A stretch of DNA of 9,610 nt from an uncultured Anaerolineales bacterium. GTDB taxonomy: Bacteria; Chloroflexota; Anaerolineae; Anaerolineales; UBA11657. Below are positions 1-6,590 of this stretch, piece by piece. The position numbers and the translations under genes were made by a program. The stretch covers positions 1 to 9,610 of the forward strand of contig CAJWIA010000041.1 in assembly GCA_913040765.1 (NCBI GenBank), read 5' to 3'. Within the stretch, counting starts at the first letter, position 1. The number at the start of each line of letters is the position of its first letter. The notes below the pieces were generated by a model, which was not told the DNA's origin, ran no database searches, and worked only from the letters and a program-made list of their open reading frames with translations.

Positions 1-959
1 AATTGCAGTTTACCGTTGCTGATAATACATTTCCCATCTAGTTCAACGGTAGGATTGAGCACCATGCCGTCAAGATGGATATTGCTAGTTATATTACCGC
101 CCAGAACATGATTATCACCAATTGCGATATGAACAGAACCCTCTAGTTTCTTGTCTTCAGCGAGATTGCCAACAAGACGGGCTTTAGGGTTAGTGCCAAT
201 TGCAAATTCGGCTATATTGTTTGCGTCTTTGTCAGACTGATCAATCAACTGTTCCAACATTTGTGCTGATTGGCCACCTTCTATTGATGCTACTCTTCCT
301 TTGACGATTGTTAAATGAATGGGTTCGTCGAGCAAACCTATTCCATCCATAGAATGTTCGATTACCAGATTTCCCTCTGTTGTTTCCTCTGCTGGACTAA
401 TGGCTGTTTCTCCGTCTGGCATGGCAGCAAATGTGCCGGGACCTTTTACAATGCCATCCAATATGTGAGGAGTCCGATTGTCGATACTCATGACTAGATC
501 TGTGCCAGCATCGGTGCTGATATGAGCTTGCTTGGCTTGTCCCATACATTCTGCTACTTTCTGGCAAGTGATAGCAATATCTTTGTAATTTGCGTTAATA
601 GCTCCATAAAGCATTAGGTCTTTTGTGATTCCTCTCAGCACTAATATTCTGCTGCCAGATTGCATAGCATCTCTGGTAGCATCAGTGTGTGTCATAGCAT
701 GCGTCACTACTTGAAAAACCACATCAGATTTCATCATGGCGCCACTGATAATATTTGATACTTCGCTACCATGTTGTTGGCGAGGAGCCATTACCACCAG
801 TATAGGGTCACTGTTATATTCAGTTGCTACATCTCTAAAAACATTTGCCAATGGCAATCGTTCAGTATCGGTAACGACACAAACACTTTCACCATTTTGG
901 AGATGCATACTTTCCGACATTAGTCTGTTTACTACTTCATAAAGTTTTGGATCATTCAT
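1..959 (-). CDS. M29/AmpS-like metalloenzyme (COG2309; NicX-like fold), 3' end cut by window edge
   Basis: Translating the complement from ATG at 959 gives an open frame of 319 codons that leaves the window without a stop. The C-terminal part carries the signature of short M29/AmpS-like proteins: EGNLV near residue 195, EFAIGTNPKA (251-260), EDKKLEGSVHIAIGDN (268-283), GG at 287-288 and IHLDG (294-298). E251, E268, H277, H295 and D297 are the likely metal ligands. Families with this fold include aminopeptidase T/S and the Fe(II) enzyme 2,5-dihydroxypyridine dioxygenase NicX, so the reaction cannot be assigned from the fold. At the usual 320-350 residues, little is missing. The start is the only one possible, because an in-frame stop lies upstream at 993-995. 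An AAGGA at 975-979 is rather far away (15 nt). It is the last gene seen in the leftward string, 70 nt after the amidohydrolase. Confidence 0.8.
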   Translation of the reverse strand, partial: MNDPKLYEVVNRLMSESMHLQNGESVCVVTDTERLPLANVFRDVATEYNSDPILVVMAPRQQHGSEVSNIISGAMMKSDVVFQVVTHAMTHTDATRDAMQSGSRILVLRGITKDLMLYGAINANYKDIAITCQKVAECMGQAKQAHISTDAGTDLVMSIDNRTPHILDGIVKGPGTFAAMPDGETAISPAEETTEGNLVIEHSMDGIGLLDEPIHLTIVKGRVASIEGGQSAQMLEQLIDQSDKDANNIAEFAIGTNPKARLVGNLAEDKKLEGSVHIAIGDNHVLGGNITSNIHLDGMVLNPTVELDGKCIISNGKLQ

Positions 960-1029
960 TGTGGTTATTTTACATCCTTGTTGTTGAGTTGCTCATAACA
1001 GATTGTGGAATTGACAATTTGCTTGTGCC

Positions 1030-2364
1030 CTAATCACGAGCATATTGCCTTAGTTGTTTTTTGCCTCTGTCAACTATTTTGTGTGCCCGTTTCTCAGCTT
1101 CATACAAGATTTGTTCTTCGTCAAGAGTCTTTAGTTCTCGATTCCGCATCAACCAATTTCCATTCACCATAACATCGCAAACATCGCTACCTTTTACACA
1201 ATGAACAATGTTGGCGACAATATTGTGGACTGGTCTGAGGTGCGGAGCATTCATATCTATTAATATTAAATCAGCTGGAGCACCAACTTTTAGCATACCA
1301 TGGTCTGACATACCCACTGCTTTTGCTCCAGCTTGAGTAGCCATACGTAACGCAGTATCTCCTGACACCATAGCTGGGTCAACCGTCTGATATTTGTGAA
1401 TAAGGGCAGTTTGTCTAATAACAGCGAACATATCCATATCCGCATTAGATCCAGGTCCATCTGTTCCTAAAGAGATTTGCACACCAGCATCAACACACTT
1501 TTGTATAGAAGGAAAAGGCATAGCCAGTTTCATGTAGGTAATGGGACAGTGAGGAACTATAACATTCTTGTTCACAAGTATTTCAATGTCTTTATCATCC
1601 ACATGTAGTGTGTGCGCTGCAATGGTAACGTCTGGTAGATCGAAAACACCGAGTTTATCCAGATGCTGGACTGGACTCAAGTTGTATCGTGCAATGGACT
1701 GATCTACTTGTTCCTTTGTTTCCGCAACATGTAGATGAATACCCTTTCCTAGCTCATGGGCAAGTTCCACGGTTTTACGAAGAAAATCATCCGGGCATAA
1801 ATATGGTGAATGTGGCCCAATATATGTTTTGATTTTACCCTTTGAAGTTTCATCAAGTTCTTTTATCCAATCTATAGTTTCATCAAGTCCTGATCCCACT
1901 TCAGTATCTTCTCCCATGCCAAATACAGTCCATGTTAGAGCTGCCTTAAGACCACTTTCTTGCACCGCGTCAGCTACACGATGCATATAAAAATATTTGT
2001 CATTATAGGCAACTGTACCTGAGCGAATCATTTCAGCTGCAGCTAGAGCGGCAGCCCAATACACATCATCGGGTGTAATCCCACTTTCAGCAATCCAGAT
2101 GGCTTCGAGCCACTCAACAAACGGAAGATCTTCGGCCCATCCTCTCACCATATTCATTGGGCTGTGGCAATGGGAATTTACTAGTCCGGGCATAGCTACT
2201 TTATTTGTGCAATCGACTGCAGTGCTGGCGAATTGATCGTTTGCGGAATTGCCTATTTCCGTTATGACGCCATTTTCGACTACTAATGTAACGTTTCTGT
2301 GAATAGTCCCTTTTTCATCAAGTGTTATTACATCAATATTGCTAAGAGATGTTCTATTAGTCAT
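1030..2364 (-). CDS. Amidohydrolase, MtaD/SsnA/TrzA type (probable nucleoside, purine or heterocycle deaminase)
   Basis: This 444-residue protein has normal length for the metal-dependent amidohydrolases that hydrolytically deaminate S-adenosylhomocysteine, methylthioadenosine, adenosine, guanine or triazines in the cytoplasm. The full single-metal set is visible: HCH (H65, H67) in GLVNSHCHSPM, H212 and E215 in HLHVAET, H251 in AAHTLHV and D302 in SLGTDGPGSN. The N-terminal beta-sandwich segment (about 1-60) and the C-terminal GAPADLILID segment (361-370) complete the composite domain seen in this family. The MtaD subgroup fits best, but residues that separate MTA/SAH from other substrates were not resolved. 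It starts 22 nt after the M20 gene; the SD is weak (AGG about 11 nt upstream), so translation may depend on its neighbour. Beside nucleoside hydrolases and a sugar kinase, deamination of a nucleoside or released base is the likely job (inferred). Confidence 0.88.
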   Translation of the reverse strand: MTNRTSLSNIDVITLDEKGTIHRNVTLVVENGVITEIGNSANDQFASTAVDCTNKVAMPGLVNSHCHSPMNMVRGWAEDLPFVEWLEAIWIAESGITPDDVYWAAALAAAEMIRSGTVAYNDKYFYMHRVADAVQESGLKAALTWTVFGMGEDTEVGSGLDETIDWIKELDETSKGKIKTYIGPHSPYLCPDDFLRKTVELAHELGKGIHLHVAETKEQVDQSIARYNLSPVQHLDKLGVFDLPDVTIAAHTLHVDDKDIEILVNKNVIVPHCPITYMKLAMPFPSIQKCVDAGVQISLGTDGPGSNADMDMFAVIRQTALIHKYQTVDPAMVSGDTALRMATQAGAKAVGMSDHGMLKVGAPADLILIDMNAPHLRPVHNIVANIVHCVKGSDVCDVMVNGNWLMRNRELKTLDEEQILYEAEKRAHKIVDRGKKQLRQYARD

Positions 2365-2386
2365 AAGTATGAACCTAACATCTGTA

Positions 2387-3628
2387 TTACTGTTTAGCTG
2401 CTTCTAGCTTTTTGCAGTCAATGAGATAACTCTCTGCAATAGCAGCATACATTGCAACTGTGTTGGCGAGACTGTCGATTTCAATCCATTCATTAGCTGC
2501 ATGTGCATTACCACCTGTTGGTCCAAAACCACACAAAGTGGGGATACCCGAGTTGATTAGCATATAACCTTCATTGGCAGGACCAGCTCCAACAGCCTCC
2601 CATTTTCTGTCAGTTGCTCTTTGTGCTACATCAACAGCTATAGATACTAAGGGATGATCATCTTCTAAAGCTACTGCTGGTAAACTGTTTTTTACTTTCA
2701 GTTCTACCTTGAGTCCGGGCCGTATTTTCATTTCATGATCCACCAACAAATTTATTTGCTCTAGAACAATGTTGGGATCCTGACCTGGCAACAATCTGAT
2801 ATCTACAATTGCTGCAGCATTGGCTGGTACCACACTCTCAAACTCACCACCTTTGAATATAGTTCCTGGAGTTACAACATTGCGCAGATTGCCAAATGCT
2901 GGATGAGGTGGTGCATCGATAGCTGTTGCTTCAAGCTTGAGCAAAATAGCTGCCAATCCAGTGACTGCATTCGTACCTTCTATGCCATCATTCCATTCTT
3001 GGCCACCCGTATGTACTGATTTACCAGTTGTTGCTATCTCCAATCTCAGTAGACCGCGGTGTCCAATACAGACTACATCGCTAGCATACGTATATATTGC
3101 TCCTTTAGCTTGAAGCAGGTTGTTGTCCAGAAGATACCGTACTCCAATATTACTTGTGGCACCAGATTCTTCATCGGCAACCGCAGCCAAAGTTATCTTA
3201 ATATTCTGATTGTCAATAAGACCCAAATCTTTCATCATGGAAATAGTGTATAGGGCACAGGCTGCTCCAGCTTTGTTGTCAGCTGTACCACGACCGTAAA
3301 TTCGACTGTCGCGCTTGGTAGGTTTGAAAGGAGGAGATGACCAGGCTTTCTCTGTTCCGGCAGCTACAGTGTCCATGTGAGCAACGAATAGGAATTCAAA
3401 TGGCCCTTCACCATGACTTATCAAAACGTTGGGCCTGTTCTTATTTGAAGCTTCCACTTGTGATTGGAGATTAAGTTTATGTGCTTCTTCTGCTATACGA
3501 ATCGCAATATCTTCCTCATTGTTTTCCCCATTGACTGACTTTATAGAAACCAGTTCGTCCAGAAAACTTACTATATTATCTTCTAGGGATTGGGCAGATG
3601 ACTGCAGCTCTCTAAGCGATGTTGGCAT
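2387..3628 (-). CDS. M20-family metallopeptidase/amidase (ArgE/DapE/ACY1/CPG2 type)
   Basis: A 413-residue protein of usual M20 length. Such enzymes use two zinc ions to cleave peptide, N-acyl or N-carbamoyl bonds of small molecules in the cytoplasm. Visible in order: VAHMDTV (H84, D86), GRGTADNKAG (D117 bridging metal), ADEESG with general base E153 and metal ligand E154, a probable second ligand at D184, the dimerisation domain beginning near RLEIATTGKSVHTGG (H206), and GGNAHAANEWI with the last metal ligand H376. All catalytic positions are intact, so the enzyme should be active; the substrate is unknown. The dimerisation domain fits the exopeptidase/acylase branch. It starts only 3 nt after the NH-1 stop and lacks a clear SD, which suggests translational coupling. 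In this operon it might remove an acyl or carbamoyl group from a modified base or a breakdown product (inferred). Confidence 0.9.
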   Translation of the reverse strand: MPTSLRELQSSAQSLEDNIVSFLDELVSIKSVNGENNEEDIAIRIAEEAHKLNLQSQVEASNKNRPNVLISHGEGPFEFLFVAHMDTVAAGTEKAWSSPPFKPTKRDSRIYGRGTADNKAGAACALYTISMMKDLGLIDNQNIKITLAAVADEESGATSNIGVRYLLDNNLLQAKGAIYTYASDVVCIGHRGLLRLEIATTGKSVHTGGQEWNDGIEGTNAVTGLAAILLKLEATAIDAPPHPAFGNLRNVVTPGTIFKGGEFESVVPANAAAIVDIRLLPGQDPNIVLEQINLLVDHEMKIRPGLKVELKVKNSLPAVALEDDHPLVSIAVDVAQRATDRKWEAVGAGPANEGYMLINSGIPTLCGFGPTGGNAHAANEWIEIDSLANTVAMYAAIAESYLIDCKKLEAAKQ

Positions 3629-3631
3629 TTT

Positions 3632-4612
3632 TCAAGAAAGTGCTCTTTCTACTATCTGCAGGAATTGCTCTGTAGATATCTCAGTAATCAAATTTGCGTT
3701 TGGTGTTTTGCCGCTAATGCCCATCCAATCTACCATTGATTGGCCACGAGACAGGCCAGCTGCAGTTTCAACTGTGACGTATCTCTGCTCAGATCTTGTG
3801 ATAACATCTGAGTTAAGAACCACTGCTATTGCTATAGGGTCTGGAGCCCAAAATACTCTTGCTCCAGTAGAGTCTTCTACGCTATAACCTACCTCTTTGC
3901 TTACTATCAAGTTTTCTATGCGGGCCAGTGTTTTTCGGGAAATCTTTTCAAAAAATCTAGCTCGCTTTGAATCTATAGCAAACAATCTGGTGAGGTTGTT
4001 TGCGTCAATTGGGTAAGCTAGACTGATCTCCCAGTCAATAATTGTAGCCATTGGCCATCTAGACAGTACCATTCGCGCTGCTTCGGGATCACGATAGAAG
4101 TTATATTCTGCGGTGTAATTACTCGTGTTTCCTTGTGCTCTTATGGCTCCACCCATTATGGTTAAGCTACGATATTTTTCTGGTAAGCTAGGATCTAGCA
4201 TTAGCGCCACAGCTATGTTTGTTAGTGGACCTAGTGCTACAAGGTCCAGTGTTCCTGTGTTTTGGTTTGCATAAGAGCATATCGCTGTAGCTGCGTGACC
4301 ATTTTCAGGCTTAATCGATGCTGGTGGAATATCAGCGTCACCAATGCAGTCGCCAAGTCCATCGTTACCGTGAAAACCAGCTGCATCTTCAACTGGATTA
4401 TCTAGCAGTGAATCACCACAACCTACGTATATTGGTGCATCTATATCTAATATCTCAACCAATTTACATGCATTTTCAGTAGTGTGTTCTAGACCTACGT
4501 TGCCAGCAACAGTAGTGATAGCTTTTATTTGTGTGTCAGGATGTGCGCTGGCCATCATAATTGCTAGAGCATCGTCGACACCAGGATCTGTATCAATTAG
4601 TAAGGTTTTCAT
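3632..4612 (-). CDS. Inosine-uridine-type nucleoside hydrolase NH-1, with His-to-Pro change in the HDP motif
   Basis: A 326-residue IUNH-family protein. The family hydrolyses the N-glycosidic bond of ribonucleosides, giving free base and ribose, with a calcium ion at the active site. The N-terminal signature DTDPGVDDALA (D7, D9, D13, D14) binds calcium and ribose, N38 is in place, HGNDGLGD (81-88) matches the group I loop, and GPLTNIA, MGGAI and EYNFYRDPEAA (169-179) are all present. The late aspartate D258 is kept, but the preceding residue, normally the histidine of HDP that helps the base leave, is P257 in WAPDPIAIA. This suggests altered base activation or a different substrate. The start is well supported by AGGAG at 4620-4624, seven nt upstream. 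It follows the PfkB gene by 60 nt and is 3 nt from the M20 gene. It is only distantly similar to NH-2 in the same window. Confidence 0.92.
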   Translation of the reverse strand: MKTLLIDTDPGVDDALAIMMASAHPDTQIKAITTVAGNVGLEHTTENACKLVEILDIDAPIYVGCGDSLLDNPVEDAAGFHGNDGLGDCIGDADIPPASIKPENGHAATAICSYANQNTGTLDLVALGPLTNIAVALMLDPSLPEKYRSLTIMGGAIRAQGNTSNYTAEYNFYRDPEAARMVLSRWPMATIIDWEISLAYPIDANNLTRLFAIDSKRARFFEKISRKTLARIENLIVSKEVGYSVEDSTGARVFWAPDPIAIAVVLNSDVITRSEQRYVTVETAAGLSRGQSMVDWMGISGKTPNANLITEISTEQFLQIVERALS

Positions 4613-4619
4613 TAGGTTT

Positions 4620-4624
4620 CTCCT
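4620..4624 (-). promoter_or_regulatory. Ribosome binding site of NH-1
   Basis: The complement reads AGGAG with seven nt before the ATG at 4612. It is the best SD in the leftward string and lies in the widest gap among the first five genes there (60 nt), so NH-1 and the genes behind it may be translated independently of TrpF-like A and PfkB. Confidence 0.7.
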
Positions 4625-4672
4625 GTATTAGGTGTCATGTCGATCATAGTTCTTTCTTGTGTACTAGACACG

Positions 4673-5674
4673 TTACCGGAATAATTTGAATATCTGGTCT
4701 GCTGCTCGGTTGTTTTTATCTTGATTGTTCATAGAAGCAAGGTATGCAAGTACTTCCTCTGTACCTGGTAATTTGGTGCCAGCACCCCATACTGTGGTGG
4801 CAAGTGCGCCAAGTATATTGGCAAGCATACCAGTTGCTTTGATATCCATTTTGGAGAGCCACCCCAAAATTATCCCAGCTGTGAATGTGTCTCCCGCCCC
4901 AGTTGTATCAATAGTTTTCACTTTATAGGGTGGTAGAGTTATGCATTCGTCTGCATTAGCCAAGACACACCCTTTGCCACTCAGTTTTACCGCTACTAGT
5001 TCTGGTCCCTGGGAGAGGATTTCCTGAGCTATAGTGTGAGGATCACTGTGGTCAACCAAATAACAGGCCTCTTCATATCCTAAAATACATATCTTGAGTT
5101 TAGGTATTACTGCACGGATATCTGAGGTGCTGTCAAACACCGGTCTAATGCTAGTGTCCATACTGATAGGAATATTATTTGATTGCGCAACCTCTATAGC
5201 ATCAAGTAATGCGGATCGATTCGAGGGACGAGTTAAAGGATGTCCAGTAACCTGTAGCACATCTGTGCTAGATATTAGATGAAGCGGGAATTTATGTGGG
5301 GTGTCCCAAATATTGGCACCCCATGCATTGAAAAAAGTTCGTTCTCCTCCTTTGCTTACTGCAGCAAAATTAAATCCTGTTTTTACTCCTGGTAGTACGG
5401 ATACTCCTGATATGTCCACTCCGGTTTTCCTAAAGGCTTCAGCTACTAAATTTCCCCAGTTGTCGTCTCCAATACAACCTATGAGCTTAGCATTTACGCC
5501 GAGCTTAGATAATGCGATTGCAGTGTTGCCTACAACTCCACCAGTTTCAACACTATATGAGGGAGCCCCCGCATCATCTCCCTCTTGAGGAAATGCATCT
5601 ATAGGCATCGTGACGTCTACATTTATAGGTCCTATCAGACACACACTTGCGGGTACGCGAAGTTTGGGTGTCAT
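4673..5674 (-). CDS. PfkB/ribokinase-family carbohydrate or nucleoside kinase
   Basis: A 333-residue protein of the normal PfkB size. These kinases transfer phosphate from ATP to a sugar or nucleoside hydroxyl. The substrate-side signature is seen as GPINVDV (15-21) and TGGVVGNTAIALSKLG (44-59). The C-terminal family signature DTTGAGDTFTAG (256-267) holds the anion-hole GAGD with catalytic base D262, and VKLSGKGC (229-236) leads into the ATP-binding half. The ATG overlaps the stop of TrpF-like A (ATGA), a sign of translational coupling; AGAGG at 5687-5691 lies inside the upstream gene. With nucleoside hydrolases on both sides, ribose or a ribosyl compound is the likely substrate, giving ribose 5-phosphate or similar. 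Nucleoside kinases such as pseudouridine or adenosine kinase also belong here, so specificity remains open. Confidence 0.9.
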   Translation of the reverse strand: MTPKLRVPASVCLIGPINVDVTMPIDAFPQEGDDAGAPSYSVETGGVVGNTAIALSKLGVNAKLIGCIGDDNWGNLVAEAFRKTGVDISGVSVLPGVKTGFNFAAVSKGGERTFFNAWGANIWDTPHKFPLHLISSTDVLQVTGHPLTRPSNRSALLDAIEVAQSNNIPISMDTSIRPVFDSTSDIRAVIPKLKICILGYEEACYLVDHSDPHTIAQEILSQGPELVAVKLSGKGCVLANADECITLPPYKVKTIDTTGAGDTFTAGIILGWLSKMDIKATGMLANILGALATTVWGAGTKLPGTEEVLAYLASMNNQDKNNRAADQIFKLFR

Positions 5675-6345
5675 GTACTGGTATTACCTCTTGCAGCCTC
5701 ACAGAAATCGGCAATGCGGACCATATCTTTACGTACTTTGTCCCCTTCAATATTAGTAGAAGTGTTGCTGTCTACTCCCCATGGTTGTACTGTCTGTATT
5801 GCCTCGAGTACATTGTCACTAGAGAGGCCCCCAGCTAAGATCACAGGACATTTGACCCTTTCGACTATTTTCTTGCTGACATTCCAATCGTGGGTTTTTC
5901 CAGTGGCGCCTACTCCAGGTAATCCAGTAACTTTTGTATCGAGCAAGAGATAGTCGCATGTGGTGGAGAATGCTTCAGCAAGATCGATGCTATTATTACC
6001 TTCGACTGGCAGTGCCTTCATTAGCTGTGGTTGTGGGCCGAGCCTAATCCGTAAATCGCCCATGGCTTGTACATCCAAATCAAAAGGATCAGTTGATACG
6101 TGTACTATGTCGGGTTTCACGAATTGTGCCATCGCCACGATTTCTTCTATGTCAGTAGACATAGTTAATGCAACAGAAGTACTAATCCCACTTACGGCAT
6201 TTACAATGCTAGCAGATGTTTCCAGACTAAGTTCACCATGCACCTTGCCGTAATCTCCAGCTACGAATCCAATCTGATCCACACCTAGATTTGCAGCGGT
6301 GATTGCATCCTTAGCGTTTGAGAAAGCATAAATTTGAATAATCAT
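5671..6345 (-). CDS. TrpF-like (beta/alpha)8-barrel protein A, lacking the catalytic cysteine
   Basis: A 224-residue protein with the length and layout of phosphoribosylanthranilate isomerase, a single-domain TIM barrel. Shared features are GVDQIGFVAG (21-30), DYLLLDT with the general-acid aspartate at D136, GVGATGKTHDW (144-154), which resembles GGTGxxFDW, LAGGL (170-174) and a late GVDSNTSTNIEGD segment (190-202) where TrpF has VSSG. However, beta-strand 1 reads IIQIYAFSN where TrpF has KICG, so Tyr replaces the catalytic base Cys and Ala replaces the next Gly. True TrpF activity is therefore unlikely. Conserved loops 7 and 8 suggest a phosphorylated ligand is still bound (inferred). The start agrees with the N-terminus of copy B (MKIQIY). 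There is no obvious SD; a TATAAT box lies 31 nt upstream. It is first in the leftward string and overlaps PfkB by an ATGA. Confidence 0.82.
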   Translation of the reverse strand: MIIQIYAFSNAKDAITAANLGVDQIGFVAGDYGKVHGELSLETSASIVNAVSGISTSVALTMSTDIEEIVAMAQFVKPDIVHVSTDPFDLDVQAMGDLRIRLGPQPQLMKALPVEGNNSIDLAEAFSTTCDYLLLDTKVTGLPGVGATGKTHDWNVSKKIVERVKCPVILAGGLSSDNVLEAIQTVQPWGVDSNTSTNIEGDKVRKDMVRIADFCEAARGNTST

Positions 6346-6346
6346 G

Positions 6347-6356
6347 AATAATTGTA
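6347..6356 (+). repeat. 10-bp direct repeat, left copy (AATAATTGTA)
   Basis: AATAATTGTA occurs here, just ahead of the start of TrpF-like A, and again at 6565-6574 just ahead of the NH-2 ribosome binding site, so each divergent gene has one copy close to its start. AT-rich ten-mers can recur by chance; a shared operator is possible but unproven. Confidence 0.35.
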
Positions 6357-6376
6357 TTGTCAGTATTTACTTATGT

Positions 6377-6382
6377 ATTATA
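6377..6382 (-). promoter_or_regulatory. Candidate -10 box of the leftward operon
   Basis: On the complement this is a perfect TATAAT, 31 nt before the ATG of TrpF-like A, predicting a 5' leader of about 25 nt. At the usual 16-18 nt further upstream there is no good TTGACA, so the -35 is weak or activator-dependent. Evidence is sequence match only. Confidence 0.45.
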
Positions 6383-6489
6383 CTTGTGCTCCAGAATTTG
6401 CTTATCGATTGTTATCTGAAATTGTTCTCTTACCAACGTCAAATTTAAGTTTGTGTGTGAGTGAAAAGTTGGAGTAGAGATAATCAGCA

Positions 6490-6498
6490 TGTTATAAG
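6490..6498 (+). promoter_or_regulatory. Candidate extended -10 of the rightward operon
   Basis: TGTTATAAG fits the TGn-TATAAT extended -10 pattern with one mismatch and lies 92 nt upstream of the NH-2 start codon. The -35 region (TTGGAG at 6469-6474, 18-nt spacer) is poor. The imperfect palindrome at 6498-6512 begins at its edge, where a repressor could act (inferred). Confidence 0.3.
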
Positions 6499-6564
6499 TA
6501 CAACAATTGCACAAACGTTCGTTGGCGGATATCTCACCAAACCAATCGAAATGTTATCACAGTC

Positions 6565-6574
6565 AATAATTGTA
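6565..6574 (+). repeat. 10-bp direct repeat, right copy (AATAATTGTA)
   Basis: This is the second copy of the repeat at 6347-6356. Here it runs into a perfect 8-bp palindrome, TTGTACAA (6570-6577), which touches the NH-2 Shine-Dalgarno sequence. A protein bound here could block expression of the rightward genes; this is inferred from position alone. Confidence 0.35.
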
Positions 6575-6577
6575 CAA

Positions 6578-6582
6578 AGGAG
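6578..6582 (+). promoter_or_regulatory. Ribosome binding site that sets the NH-2 start at GTG 6591
   Basis: AGGAG (within AAAGGAG) lies eight nt before GTG at 6591. The frame is also open from a TTG at 6570, but that codon lies upstream of the SD and would add seven residues not expected in the family, whose calcium-site motif begins close to the N-terminus. GTG 6591 is therefore chosen. Confidence 0.75.
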
Positions 6583-6590
6583 TATTTAAA

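Larger units (their letters stand above)
6346..6590. promoter_or_regulatory. Divergent intergenic control region between the two gene strings
   Basis: These 245 bp separate the starts of TrpF-like A (leftward) and NH-2 (rightward) and must hold the main promoters of both strings. No open frame worth calling, riboswitch fold or intrinsic terminator was seen. It contains a good leftward TATAAT box, a weaker rightward extended -10, a 10-bp direct repeat at its two ends, and the imperfect palindrome GTACAACAATTGCAC (6498-6512). No regulator gene is present in the window to pair with these sites. Confidence 0.6.

Noticed and set aside
960..1029. Short ORF of eight codons ahead of the M29-like gene, as a leader peptide
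   Set aside because: It is too short to judge, lacks an attenuator-like stem or runs of a regulatory codon, and has no clear own ribosome binding site.
3429..3887. 152-codon open frame on the plus strand
   Set aside because: It lies antisense to the M20 and NH-1 genes, which have complete catalytic motifs; its translation shows no recognisable domain.
5585..5953. 122-codon open frame on the plus strand
   Set aside because: It is antisense to PfkB and TrpF-like A, which overlap by an ATGA as expected for real operon genes; the antisense product is cysteine- and serine-rich without motifs.
5671..6345. Annotation as trpF, phosphoribosylanthranilate isomerase of tryptophan synthesis
   Set aside because: The KICG catalytic cysteine is replaced by Tyr in both copies and no tryptophan genes are present; the operon context is nucleoside or sugar metabolism.
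6570..6590. TTG 6570 as the start of NH-2
   Set aside because: It lies upstream of the AGGAG at 6578-6582 and has no SD of its own; GTG 6591 has ideal spacing and gives the usual short N-terminus.
6346..6590. Riboswitch or small RNA in the divergent region
   Set aside because: No recognisable aptamer core or stable stem series was seen, and the predicted leftward leader is only about 25 nt.
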